From Sitta carolinensis (lineage: Eukaryota > Chordata > Aves > Passeriformes > Sittidae), in assembly GCA_032173965.1 (NCBI GenBank), contig JAVUNC010000004.1, forward strand, positions 21,987,001 through 22,051,000: a DNA stretch of 64,000 nucleotides, in the 5' to 3' direction. Every line of letters begins with the position of its first letter. Position 1 is the first letter of the stretch. A model generated the notes under the pieces. It saw nothing but the letters and a program-made list of their open reading frames with translations. It was not told the origin of the DNA and searched no databases. Made by a program: the position numbers and the translations under genes. Shown here one piece after another: positions 38,926 to 52,302 of this stretch.

Positions 38926-41693
38926 AAGAAATCTCTTAATAATTTTATCATAACAATACTACTATGTGCAGGCACTTACATTGCACTACAAACTCCCAGA
39001 TACTCTTCATTTTCCATTTCACATCTATATTCTTTCAATTATTCTATTTCCCTTCCTGACCAGTAAGAGCAGAATTTTTCTTCCCCATCTATGCTGTGAT
39101 GGTCTTTATTAGACCGAGGAACAATTCAGTCTTTTGAAAGGGAAAGGTTCCGCTCACTATGATAACAAATAACCAGGTTTTTATTAAACATAATTACCAG
39201 AAGACACTGCAGGTAAAATTTACTGTCATATTAAGGCATAAGGTGACTTTGAAATGTCTCTTACACTATAAAAGAAATTACCTTTTCAGAAGATATTAAA
39301 ATACCATTGAAACTGCTTACAATGTAACTTTCCCCATCCAGTTTCTATATCCTTGTCTTTCCTAAAAATCACCTTCTCTTTTACTTATTTTTGAAGTTAT
39401 ATGCTGTCTTAAAGTAAGCACACAATCTAGCTGAGTGTGGTAACCATGTTTGACATACACTTGAAAATAATGGGCCATTTTAACTAGGAGTTTGTTGTGT
39501 TTTTTTTTTTACTAGAACTCTGCAAATGAATTTTAAATGTGCAGAACATGTACTGAGGAAATTAAAAAAGAGATTAGCAACACATGAGAGATGAAGTTAG
39601 CAGTTAGTAAATTAATTATCTGAGGATAAAAACGGTATGTGACTTAAACTGTGGCCTGGAGCATACCCCACCCCAGAGTTGCTATCTCAGTGATTTTATT
39701 AGAGATTACATTAACTCCTCATGATCCAAATTCATCTAATCCAAGTCAGGTTCTTGTCTCAGATACACCATATTCACTATATCCTCATATAGTGGTTCAA
39801 ACACAGATTTGTCATGAGAAATTTTGTCTGATTTCAAGTATGTTCATAATATTTAAAGCTGTGCTGCACTGAATGTTGAGCACGTCATTTTCACTCAGAA
39901 ATCACTATGAAGTGCCAGGAAATGAAAGCCTCTGTGTTGGAGTGAAGATGATTACTGAACAAGTCCTTCTAACTTGTTCTGGTAACCTCATGGCAGAACC
40001 TGTTCCTTAAAGACATGTATGTGCTCTACTGCTTCTCTTGTGAAGCAGAAGTCTACCTCTTTCTGACGCACTTTTTCCTCCTGAAAAATTTTCTCTCTAT
40101 TTGAGCTCCCCAACATTCATTTACCAGAAAAACTCTTACTTATTCTGATTCACCAACATCAACATTTTTATCTGGCAGGTCCCACTCCAATAAGCAAAAG
40201 AGTTTTTCAGTCTGCAGTAATATTCCCATAGTTTGTAGGTTAATATGCTGTTCTAAAATCCACTGTTAATTCAAGCCTTCTAAACAGCACTTTAGAATAG
40301 AGAAGTGCACAGCAAAGTAAAGCTTCAATGGCTCACTAAAAAACAGAAACTGCCGTTGTAAAAATTGTTAGGTATTATAGTTTACAGATTTTGTAAACAT
40401 GCAGAAGTGAATCAGACTGAGACAGCTTGCTTATATCAAAGGATGCTACCAATTTGTTTTGGCCATGAGGAGAAGGTAAATCAAATATGGCAGTATTGGG
40501 AGGATTCAGTACATACATTTCTCTGTATGGCTAGAGAGAAATAAAGAATTCTTCAAGGATAGAAAACTCATCATGGACCTTAGCAACAGAAAAGATAAAC
40601 TTCCCTTGTACTCCAGAAGGTTTATATTTTATTTATCAGTTTTGGGAATGTCTCCCATCTGTAGCACTGGAGCCACAGATAATATGGTGCTATTGCCCTA
40701 GGGCTGCAGTAACCAGCTTTTGCACATCCCAGGAAAAAAGAAAGAGGTCAAGAACATATTACTGCAGAAGCAATATCCATGAAATACATTGTTTTATTCC
40801 TTCAATAGTTCATATCTTACCCTGACACAAATGTCTAGCATTTACCAGTGTGTTCTCAGTTATAGACACAACCTCTAAATCACACAGTTCTAATACACTA
40901 TCAAAACCATTAAAATTGAACCATCAATGACTAGATTCAAAAGAACAATCCATTAAGTCATTATTAAATCAGGCACATTTTAAAAGAAGAGTTCTGAAGG
41001 GTTTTTTTATTATTATTATTTATTAGGTAAACCATCTTGTGATTTCTGTGTGCTTCACCATCCCCTGTAATTTCCCCCTGTTCCATAAAATGACTCATAA
41101 CTTCTAGATTTACTTTAGGTCAGATACTGAGTATCTGACAAAGAATGCTGTCAAATACCTCCATAGCCATATTTCATTCTTTGTGTAACTGGGCTTTTGG
41201 TAGCACTTTACAGGGAAGGTCACCTGTCACCTTGTCACTAAGGTATCTCAGCAAAATGTACCTAGCTGGAGAAATGAGGCAGAGAAAAAGCTGCATCCTC
41301 CTTTCCCTGCCCACAAGTGACAATTTCTTTCAGTAATGTTCTGCTGAACCAAGGATGGACCTTTAGAGTATCTTCCAAAGACTGATTCATTAATTGCTCC
41401 AAAGCAATTCTGTCTTTGGCATCTTGAACAGTTGTTGGAATGGAGTACATACTACTTCAATAATATCCTCCCCTAAGGTGAACAAAAAGGCACCATGCAA
41501 TACTTCTCGATATTCTGAATACACTCCAAATAAATGGATTTTTTCCCTACTACTGTATATTAATACATTTTCTTCCAAAATATGGAAAGGAACCCAAGAG
41601 TCCTGTATCCTACCATTCTTCTCTAGGTATCATCGTTAAGTATTTTGAAATATTTTTTTTCAAGCAAACTATTAAGGAGACAGGCTGGCGACA
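38926..41693. other. Unique DNA, no convincing gene
   Basis: No gene or transposon is recognisable. At 41262-41578 two minus-strand frames run on from each other through a frameshift and look slightly protein-like; see the findings. Confidence 0.45.
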
Positions 41694-41716
41694 TTTTTTT
41701 TTTTTTTTTTTTTTTT
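41694..41716. repeat. 23-base T run
   Basis: A homopolymer of 23 T. It could be the complement of a retroposon polyA tail, but no source sequence to its left is recognisable. Confidence 0.95.
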
Positions 41717-42410
41717 AATTATGAAACTTCATTCTTCTTTTGACTTTGAGAAAGTAGTGGATTTCAAAATTAAATTTGTAAAGTTTAGAGTGCTCACAGA
41801 ACTGAACTTTTCATTTTAGGGAGAATCATTAGTCTATATTCTGACTGATAGAGCATAACACCCTGACTTACTTTTCATTTAATACTTGTATTATTTCTCT
41901 ACCTAAATTGGAAGTTTCTGGTACGTGAAGCAGAAAAGGGCAACCATATCACAAATCTTTATTTGCAGAATACATGTTGTTCCTAAAAAATGCATGTATC
42001 TCAAACATCCTTTATTTACAGAATTTGGAAAATATATTTTTGTAAATTAAAGGAGTTGTGTTCTAAAAACTGGCTTGTAAACTACTCGGAAGGAGAAAAA
42101 TAAGAAGTCGTCACTGATGAGGTTATTAACCAACTGCTTCAGTATACAACAATTTACAAACATACGCTCACAAAAATTGAAAAATGCTCTTGACTTGCTT
42201 CTGATTTTTATATAACAGTGATATCACACATAAGGTCATAAAGATCATTTAAATCAGCATAGTATGAAGTACATTATGTTATGACATTAGAAGCAATCTC
42301 ATAGGACTAGAAGCTTTATTTTTTGGGGATGAAATACAAAATTGTCTAATTCTGATGATCACTTAGATAATGTACAAATTCATGCAAAAGTCAAGTTCAG
42401 CTGTTAGTGA
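41717..42410. other. Unique AT-rich DNA, nothing seen
   Basis: No gene or repeat is recognisable. Confidence 0.5.
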
Positions 42411-42537
42411 TTTCTTTTTTTGTGGGTTACTTGGTGTAGTTTGGTTCAGTTTGGTATTTTATTTGTTTGTTTTCTTTTGGTTTTTTATGTGTTTTTGTTT
42501 TGGTTTTTTTTGCTTTGGTTTGGGGTGTTTTTTGGTT
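42411..42537. repeat. G/T-rich low-complexity tract
   Basis: The + strand is almost all T and G, with TTTGG and GTTTT units. The plus-strand frame rich in F, G, V and W over it is a composition artefact. Confidence 0.85.
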
Positions 42538-43000
42538 GAAAAAAAATTTGCTCAGTTAACAGAATGAGAAATGGATATTATCAGTGCTATGTAACAAACA
42601 CAAGGGAAATGTAGACAAAACCCCCTTGACTGACATTTTATCCTACTGATATAATTAAGGCAAATAATGCTAGCTGGAAAGGTTGGTGTAAAATGCTTAG
42701 ATTGTTCTTAAGAGAACTACTGATGTGATTTCCTTACTTCATATAATGATGATATGAAGAAACATAAATGGAAGATGTATCTCAATACAATTAACTCCCT
42801 AGATCTCATATCCAAGCTAGCTCATTTGCTCGCAGTCTACTAACTGCTCCCTGAGCTGTTCTTAAAGGATATTCAGTCTGAAGGTACAGTAATCACTTCC
42901 TGTGATGACTGTCTTTCAGTGGTCAGAAGAAGGTCTCTTTCCTCTCAGAATATCTGCCCCTGACAAGCAGGCCTGAAGAGCGTTGGTGAAACAGCTGCCT
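42538..43000. other. Unique DNA, nothing seen
   Basis: No gene or repeat is recognisable. Confidence 0.5.
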
Positions 43001-43037
43001 AATATTAGTAATTCAGTATACTGAATTAGTCAATATT
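43001..43037. repeat. 37-bp near-perfect palindrome
   Basis: The arms AATATTAGTAATTCAGTA and TACTGAATTAGTCAATATT are reverse complements except for one extra or changed base near the outer third, with essentially no loop. As DNA it could extrude a cruciform; as RNA it would be a long hairpin. Confidence 0.85.
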
Positions 43038-46000
43038 TTGTTTTGATCTTTAAAATTACATATACTCTAATTTATTATAGTGTGCTCAGAAGCACTAAGT
43101 TGAGGCTATCAGAAAGCTGATTCACAAAACAACAAAACATTATGGTGTCTCACATTTTTCTTCTGTGGATTTCCCTAGAATATGGAATGAAACTCAGGAA
43201 GGGTTACACTTGAAAAGATTTTGGAAGTGGAAAATGGATCACAATGGGGTTTTGTTAGTTCACAATGAAGGAAAAGATTTCTGGAAGCGTTCTTTTCCCT
43301 TCAGTTGCAATAAAATGTTCTAAGTAGACTGGTTGTTTTTTTTTTTTCTCTCAGAGAGCAGTAGAAGGCTTGTGGGGAGAAAAAAATCTGGTTTTCAAAT
43401 TTGCCAGGAGGGATTTGGAGGGAAGTTCAGCAGCAGAGGAAATACTAAAAGTTGGCACTCACATCCTAATTACTTTAGCATATCTAACATTGCTTCTGCA
43501 AAGGTACAAAGAACACTGCCAACTTGTATAGAGATATTATATGAGATAACTGAGATTATTAATATCCTTCATAAAAGGATAAAAGCCAGAATAAAGTTTT
43601 TGTGTAAGAATGATAATTATCTTCAAATAGCTTCTTAATTTTTTTTTTTTAAGACAACCAGATGAGAGATTTCAGATTTCTTATAATATGTATATGAGTA
43701 AATATGATTATGTTAACAAGACTGTATATCAGTTTCAGATTTGTCATGCACTGAGTGGGAAAGATGTATCTTTAACAAATGTGAATGTGAGAAACAGTAT
43801 TTATTGACTCATTTTCTTGCTGAATACAGCTTTAATACTTTAGACAAATGAGAATGCTTCTGCTACAACCAGTTTATCTCTGAAGCAACATTTTACATTT
43901 GCAAAGTATTTAAAACCCACTAATTCTTAAAGAACATGCCTGTAATTAGCTAAAGGCTGTTTATCTTTGTTGCACAGAACTGAGGCAGACGAAAAATAAT
44001 TTGCCCGTGATTTCATGGGCAATCAATAGTTAATCAATAATAGATAATAAACTGAGAAATATATATTGCTGTTTCTTACTTACAGTCTAAACTAAATATA
44101 TTATACTACCAGTATAATCATCCACAATACCGAACAAAACAATAAAAAACTACTGCTGATATACTAGATTTGATTCTGACAATGTCTTCACATGCTTCCT
44201 TCTTCACAGAACACAGTAAAGCAGCCTTGATTGAATAGTTACTGCTGTTGGTATCGTCATATGCCAATGAAGAAGCAAAACTACAATCTAGAGGGATATG
44301 TCTAAGAAAATAAAAAGTATCTTAACCAAACCTACACACAAAAGCAGAGTCATACAAGAAAGCTCTACCCAGGAAAGGTTAAAATTTAAGACTGCACTTA
44401 TTCCATCATGTTACCTAAGCACTGACCTTCCTTTCTTCTTTTGAACAGATTAACTTCATATTCTTGAACACACAAATACAGAGTATCAACAGGGTATATG
44501 GCAAAGTACTCTTGCCTGGAGTATCCTATAGCTCGGCTATTAATGAACTTGAAATTATTAGTTAATTAATTATTTTCCCTTCATAAACAGTTTTCTTGAG
44601 GGTCAAGTCCCCCAGAAAACAGAACAGAATATCACATATCTCAAAATACATTTGTTTTTCCCAGAAAAAAAGCTTGATCCTGCAGACATTTTGTGGAATG
44701 TCGTTTGTCATTTTGGGATCTGTTTAAACTCAAGTGAAGCTATTTCCAAAACAACATGTAATCACAAACCTTTTTATAATGTCTGCAAACAGCCTCACAG
44801 CAAACTCGTGACTGACATCCCAGTGAATATGAAGACAAAGTTACTGTGAGGGTCATGCTAACTGTCAAACAGGCTAGTTACATATGTTTTTATTATTTTC
44901 CCGAGTGCATCTCCTTTCGTGAAATTTTATTAAAAGGTGCAGTTGACAGATTACCCTGCATCACTTCTCCAGGTAATGAATGTTGTTTTATTGACCTTCT
45001 TGTGACCAATGATTCAGGCTTGTCTGCCTCTACTACAGGAAATGAATGAGATGTACTCTGTTGAAATTCTACACTTCACAGTTTCTGAACTACTAAAAGT
45101 GTAATTTCATACAGGATGCCTTTAGGTTGCTTTTTCAAAAATTGTTGTCTGCAAATTGAATTTACTAATAATTTTCTCCTCTCACAATACTTTAGAAAAA
45201 TCCTTGAAATGAGAAATAGATGATAAAACAGAAAAAGAATGATGGTGAGGTATTGGAAATATCTCTGCATCACAGGTTCCTATAGATATAATAGAGAAAG
45301 ACAGAAAAAATTATCTTTTTTACAGTGCTCAGTTTTGTCAAAGGAAAATATTGAAGAGAACTCTCCCAGAATAAAGATGCAAAAAATCTCCATAGTCCTT
45401 TAGCTTGTCATGTAAGAACTCTGATTTATGGAAAGAGAGAGAAAAAGACTCCCGATCCATGAAGCAACAGGTCATTGCACAACTGCAAAATAATTTATTT
45501 TCATGAAACTGCCTACAAATAATCTACTAACGTTAATGAAAATTAAATAAAATCACTGAGGAGACAAATATTCTATGAAAAGAACTTTTGTCACAAGACA
45601 AGTCAAATTCAGAGACAATTTTAATATATACTAGAGAAAAACTATTTCAAGGTAACTGGAAGGCTTTCCTTTATGCTATTGATGTAGGTAATGTTTGACT
45701 GGATGTTTTGAATTAGACTCCATTTTTCATCCAGACTATTTGCAATTATCCAAAATCTACACAATGAAGATAGAATTTATCTGGGAACAAGTAGTTTTCT
45801 GGTAAAATTACCAGCTGGAATTTTGAGGCTTCATGCATTATTTAAATTAGTAGGTCTATATTTTAAAACTCGTAAAGGTATCTAGTGCATTTATTTCAAA
45901 CTCCAGGCAATGTCAAATGACCATCTTCAAAAGAAAGAAGTAGTTTAATTTTTTACTAAAATAAATTTTAATTATTTTAAAATTTTAAGATGAGGTCATA

Positions 46001-46352
46001 ATATAATAATTATATTTATAGTCTTTTAGGAACTATTACTCCTAGAAAATGTGTGCAATCTTGAGAGAGAAAGCAGAGTAAATTAGCATATGGAAACCAG
46101 ACTTTCTGAGCTTGCATGATTTTGCTTATATGCATATGTAGGCAAGACATAACTCATTTCATCTTGAAACCGATGTACAAATTTAAATCCCTTATATTTC
46201 TAGTGTTTGTGCTAGCAATTTGTTTTTGTCATATTTATTGTTAGGAAGTAGAGAACAGTGTTTACTTTAAGCCAAATTAAGTCAATCAACTTTGATTCAT
46301 CTGAGAATTTCTATTCTTAGAATTTACTAAAATTAATTCCTGAAAGCACAGA
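43038..46352. other. Unique AT-rich DNA, no gene seen
   Basis: No gene, RNA gene or transposon is recognisable in about 3.3 kb. Open frames of up to 101 codons have no recognisable domain. Confidence 0.5.

Positions 46353-46398
<46 letters not shown>
46353..46398. repeat. (ATT)n microsatellite
   Basis: Fifteen uninterrupted ATT units. Confidence 0.97.
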
Positions 46399-46399
<1 letters not shown>

Positions 46400-47190
46400 T
46401 CTCTTCAAATGGAAAATTAGCCATTAAACTTCCAATTTAACAAAGGTGAATTTAAAATGTCTCGCTAAATCCATCTTGATTCTCAATTTTTAACTTTGTA
46501 TGTCATATACATAAAATTATATCAGCTTAGTAGTATCCAGGATGCATTTGCATGAAAAAGTTTGAGTCCTTACTACAAAAACTCATTAGATGACTTATAT
46601 TGTGATTGACAAACCTGACAAGCAGAAGATATTGAAGCTATTCAACACAAACAATTCGGGAGTGGTTTCTGTAACACAGGGTGAAGCATACACTAATTAC
46701 AAGGGTCCAGTTTCACATATCTATTCTAAGCATACTCTCATCCACACACACCTACCAGATAATCAGATGCTCGAAATCACTCAAGCCAACTGTGGATCAA
46801 AGGCACAGTTACAGAATTTCTTATACTACATTAGAATTTCTAGTGGAAAACCCAGACAAGCAAAATCAGCAGTGACTATGAAAGAATAAAAGATTACAGC
46901 ATTATTAATTAAATTTAACAGATCTAATATGCCTAAATACCAGCACTCAATCACTCTTGTTGACACAGTCTCAGGATGGTTTTGACAAATGCCAAACAGC
47001 TGTCTCCAAACTGTGTCCCCACAGGTCAAGACTTGTAAGAGCCGATGAACAGTTACATTAATACAAGCCAATTCACGGAAGGTAATTTCGATGTCAAGGC
47101 CCTGCTTTGGAGATGGATTTATTTTATGGAAACAGCAATATGTACCAACTGGTCTCAAAGCTAGACAAAAGCTTCAGAAACTATTTTCAT
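46399..47190. other. Unassigned segment open on both strands
   Basis: At 46590-46889 the plus strand (99 codons) and at 46826-47158 the minus strand (110 codons) are open, overlapping for about 60 bp. The minus-strand translation has a protein-like, Cys- and Trp-containing stretch in its middle third. I recognise neither. The 46960-47110 part is GC-richer and may be the remains of an element. Confidence 0.25.
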
Positions 47191-47276
47191 TCCTAGAATC
47201 CTACAATCCTAGAACGGTTTGGGTTGGAAGCGACCTCAAAGATATTGTGGTTCCTACCCCTCCTCCACCATGATGG
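47191..47276 (-). mobile_element. Short CR1 3' end, antisense
   Basis: The stretch has decayed CCTAGAATCCTA-type terminal repeats and then GGTTTGGGTTGGAAGCGACC, the complement of the conserved CR1 3' tail, followed by about 40 bp of CR1 3' UTR. Only about 85 bp were inserted, an extreme 5' truncation typical of CR1. Confidence 0.88.
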
Positions 47277-50200
47277 GTTAATATTAATATTCTAATATAA
47301 TGGCATTCAGAGGTAATAAGAACTCTAAGGAGTGATGAGATAGAAAAGTTCTGGTATCCATTATTTCCTCTTTGCAAGTCATCCTTACTTAAACAAAAAA
47401 GGCTATTAAATTTAAAAAATATTTGGCGATCCACAGTGTCAATCTTTAACACAGCATTTAACATCGTTATTGGTCCTTCACATTCTAAAAAGTTGACTGG
47501 CAAGCTTCCTTTCCTTTCAAAGTAAAAGACATGAAAGGATCTGTCATGAAATCATGCAAAAGAAATGGATCGCTTGTAATCAAGAGCAACTCCATGCTGG
47601 ATTTTTACATCAAAACAATCATCTTAAGCTTCACTTAGAAATCAGCCAGAGCACTAAGAGGAGTAATAATGTGATTTCTATAAAACTTCTATGTAATCAA
47701 CAAACCCACAATAGTTTTCAGCACTTAATTTTTTTCCTAAATTACAGCATTCTCAGTAGGTGAAAATTTGCTAAACACAGCTTGCAGAGCTTAAGAAAAG
47801 GGGATGTGATTTTATAGCTGCAAGTAGATTTGCAAAGGTCCTGAGTTGTTCCTCCTTGATGTCTATGTTCTCCATATGTTCGTGAAAACAGGACCTGGAC
47901 ACTACTCAGTGGGAGCTCTTGACAGCAAGATCTGATCTGTCAGCAAAATGGGAAATGACAGCAGCAAACACACTGTCCCTTTGGCAGGTAATGGTTATGC
48001 CTTTTATGACTAGAGACATGTGAGCAGATCCATCCAGACAACCACAAAGCAGTGAGACAGACAGGTAACTCCTGCTTTCTGAATTCCTGCATTAGGATAG
48101 GCAGCACAGCCTTCATGAGAAACTGCCAACCTACACCTAAAACTTGCTTAAAATCTAATATTTTCTTCAGCTTATAGTTAAGATTTCGTTTCAGCCAAAC
48201 TGTTTTAGAATGACAATATACAGCACTATTCTCCTTGTATGCTAATATATCGTACAACTTAGCATGGTAATTAAATGTTGCTTAGGCAAAACAGCACATA
48301 GCCAAAAAAAAAAAATGTCCAAAACATTAATGTATTTCTTCTACTTCTTAATTCATCATAGATATACATTTTATGCTGTCATTTGCTATAGCATAACAAA
48401 AGTGGATTATCATTGATTTTCACTTTTCCAAGTAATTATAAATTATTATATACTACATCCTGCATGGTACAGAAAAAGCATTTTTGACAAGGCAAAAGTC
48501 ATCTAGCAACTCAAGAAAATTGTTTGTTTCATAGAAAACTGCAGTATCACACACACGAAACGCTAACTACCTAATTGAAACTCTCAGTCAAAACCAGAAC
48601 AATTTTGCTATGTCTGTGCAAAAAATAAATGAGTCCACATGAATCATTAAAAGAGTATGATATAGTACTACTTGGGTCTAGTTGATATTCACTATTAATC
48701 AATAGCTGTAATCTTATTTGTATACATTCAGTGCAGTTGAATCCAATGAATACAATATTTCAATGTATTCAAAATATCTCAGTACATGAGATATTTTATG
48801 CAAGTATTTTAAATGAGACGCATATGTTTCCCTTGCATTCTTTTGAATCTCAAGATAGATAGATAACCATGATCAATAAAGTAAGATTAGCTCAATTCAA
48901 TACTTAGAGATTTTCAATACCACTGTCCAGAAAATTAATATTTGGATATCATTACAGATTCCAACAGTATGACAAAGCTAAAGCCAAGCTCTAAATAAGG
49001 ACAGCACCATGCTTTCTGCATTACTGCTTATGTTATTATTGATTCTTGTGAAAGACAAACTTTCAAAGATTCATTTAGCGTCATTGCATATGTGAATTTA
49101 CAAAGCATTTATTAATATGTGTATTTGTGTGAATTGCCAACTACTTTTTTAGTCATCCACAATTTTGCACTCTGTACCATTCAAAAAGTCTATTTCCTAC
49201 TATTTTTCATAAGCAATTCCCCATAATTTGTGAATATGGTATATGTTATATTAATATACCAACTGTACCAAGCAGAGAGCAAACATATTTGCCCATTTTT
49301 TCTGACTAAACTAGTAGATAAGCATTTAAGCAAAAAGGTAGTATGCATTTTACTAATGTATAATAGTTTACTTGCATACAGAGTACATGAAGAAGCCTCT
49401 TCTGCAGATTTCATCCACATGAATGTATTCTAGTCATGTAAATAAGTCCCACTGCAAGGAGTTAAGTAAATAATGTTTAATATTATAAGAATAGAAAGAC
49501 AAGTTCAGAAGGTAATCGGAAATTTTATTCATGCATTGAATATGCATTCTGTCATCCTGGAACTACAAAACTTATCAAATATATTTGATGCCTACCCAGC
49601 AATCTACAGACAGTGTGTTAGCGGAGATACAAAACACAATATTACTGACATATTGACTAGCCTTCTACACCCTCTTATGAATTTTTTTAAGTGTTTTACC
49701 TGTGACTGATAGTCACACCTAGACAATCTATGTTTTTGGGTGAATAGAAAAATACAAATACCAAAAACCTTCATAAACAATACCAATTTCATATAATGTT
49801 TTGAACACACTGCTGCTAGCATTAAAATTCCATATTTTAGTAATTTTTGATAGTAGAAAGTCTTGATTTAAGGTCTTGGTTTTTCAAATACTATTCTTTT
49901 TTAATTGAAATGAATGAAAATGCATTTTTTTAAAGTTATGTATAAATACTAGTACCAAAATTATTAATTGACAGTGGCAGGACTTTGCCAGAGGAGCCAT
50001 GTTGCTATTTTTTATTGAAGTCTCAGTGGTCTAAAAAGGTAAGAACAATGCAGACAATTTTTGTGAGCCATGGATTTTAATACATGTAGTCTTACTACTT
50101 TTGTGTAAGTTTAAATAAAGCTTTACATTATCCCAGTGAAGCAAGGAAAACATAAACAAGTTACAACGATTAAGCAGCTCTTCAACTGTTCATAGTGTTC

Positions 50201-52282
50201 TCTGTTACAGTATAGAAAATGATGTCACCATGCAAGGATAAAATAATTATGGTATTTATGGAATAATACATAGAGTTCTTGTCATCCTTATTACACATCC
50301 CTAGTAATAAGGACCACTGTACTGTGACACCATCCCCCCCTTCCCTTTCCCTGCAACACTAACACCACAATTTTGTCAGTACCTGCGCCACAAAAGTGGT
50401 TTCTCATTGAAGGTTTGATTACTCTTTCTCCCAGAATAAAGCAGGATATGACATATGAGTGTATATGCTTCACTGTAAAAAGACAGGGGGAAGTGGGAAA
50501 GGCAAGGGGACCAGTTTTATCTGTACGTCTCCATCCAGGTGCAGGCTGTTGATGAGAAGTTGTGAGCGGAACCGTACGACCTTTGCATGTGCAAATTCTG
50601 CTTCAAACTCTAGCTCCATCCACCCCCTGCTCCAGAAAGACCTACAGTTTCCCAATGATCAGATAAACAAGAGTAAGCATCTAACTGGAGATTTCTGTCA
50701 TTTCATATCTTATATTTGTCTACATAAAAAATACATTAAATTATTTAAAGAGAAAAATGTAACTAAGAAACAATGTGTGTGTCTGCTATCATCAATACAG
50801 TAACTATTGCATACTTTAAAAATTGCATGATAGTTGAATGAATTGACAGAACCTGTTTAAGCTTTTCCCCCAAAAAAGAATATTTTTTTTTAAAACAGGT
50901 GTACCTGTCAGGAAAGTACCTATTGTAGATACTGGATAATTACATAATATTTACTAAACACGGTGTTTAATATTACATGTGCAAATGGTTACTAAAAAGC
51001 AAAATTAGATGAGTTTTTTTGAGCTATGGAAATCTAATTCATTTATGGAGGTCTGTAACAATTGCTAGATGGCATTATAGGTGATGACAAATTTTCTAAT
51101 GAATATTAAAATATTTCTGACAGAAAATAACATTTAAAATCTGTGGCTCAATCCGCTCATAACATATCTGTTGTATGAAAAGGAACTTAAAAGACGCAGG
51201 ATCTTTCTCATGAAAAAAATTCTTATGCAGTTTCAGTTTACTTAAAAGTATTACACTTTGAATATCAAATGTGATATGACTCAAGAGAATTGTCAGATTT
51301 CTAATGGAAGAACTGTCTAACGCTGTATCTTACATAATTTTTAAAATACTTTATTTAAGAGTAGCATTGAGAAATACTGCAGATTTATATTCTCAGTTCT
51401 ATACTATTTCACTTAATAGTACTTGACATAATTTTTATATTATCAAAGGAGGATAAGGTTTGCCCTTGAGTAACATTCAAATCTAGATTAAAATCTATTA
51501 GTTTTACAGTGGCGTAAAAACCATATGCTTTAGTAATGAGTTTTAATATACATTCTGTTTGCAAATGAAAACAGATCTACAGATTATAGAGTTAGCTGAA
51601 CATCAAACCCACGCAGTGGGTTTTGTTTTCTGAAGATAGTTGAGATTTCATCTAATGTTTAAGCTTGCTGGAGATTTATGGCTTACTAATCAAATAGAGG
51701 CTCAGTATCTCAAAGATTATTTAATATTCAATATGCAAACTGTAAAAATATCTCCAAAATGAGAGAATTACTTGAGAATTTTTATTTATTTCATTAATTG
51801 GGTTTTTAAGCCTTATTTTTCAGCAATTAAGAAAATTTTTTCCAGCATATATGAGGAATGCCTTTTTTTCTGCTTTAAAAAATGACTAGTAAGATTCTAC
51901 CCTACCTATTTGATTCATAAAGTAAAGGCTTTAAGAAAAACACTGGGTATCATTCAACTCACAACCCATTCGGAGGACTGTATCTATAATAGGATTCAAA
52001 ATATATTCTAATCACAGAGGAAATAATCACCCAGTAGGATTCACCTCTTACTTTAATTATAGAAAGGATGCTTTTAAAAGAATAGGTTGTACTGAGCCAA
52101 TTATATCATACAGCATACTTGGCTCAGTTTCATATAGATTTTCACATTAAAATAAGCACTAGTTGGAGTCTTGATATATGCAATCATTTGTACTTCATGA
52201 TATGTGCCACAGACTATTAAGCATCCCATAGAGCCTTTAAAATTTCTCAAGGAGATGGCTTATAGCAAATGACCATAAAAGC
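47277..52282. other. Unique AT-rich DNA, no convincing gene
   Basis: About 5 kb without a recognisable gene or transposon. A small GC- and CpG-richer island at 50470-50655 is open on the minus strand (61 codons) and is discussed in the findings. The minus-strand frame at 47940-48257 (105 codons) has no recognisable domain. Confidence 0.45.
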
Positions 52283-52302
52283 AAAAAAAAAAAAAAAAAA
52301 AA
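52283..52302. repeat. 20-base A run
   Basis: A homopolymer of 20 A. No retroposed gene is visible upstream. Confidence 0.95.

Noticed and set aside
42370..42567. Plus-strand hydrophobic frame resembling membrane segments
   Set aside because: It is produced by the G/T low-complexity tract.
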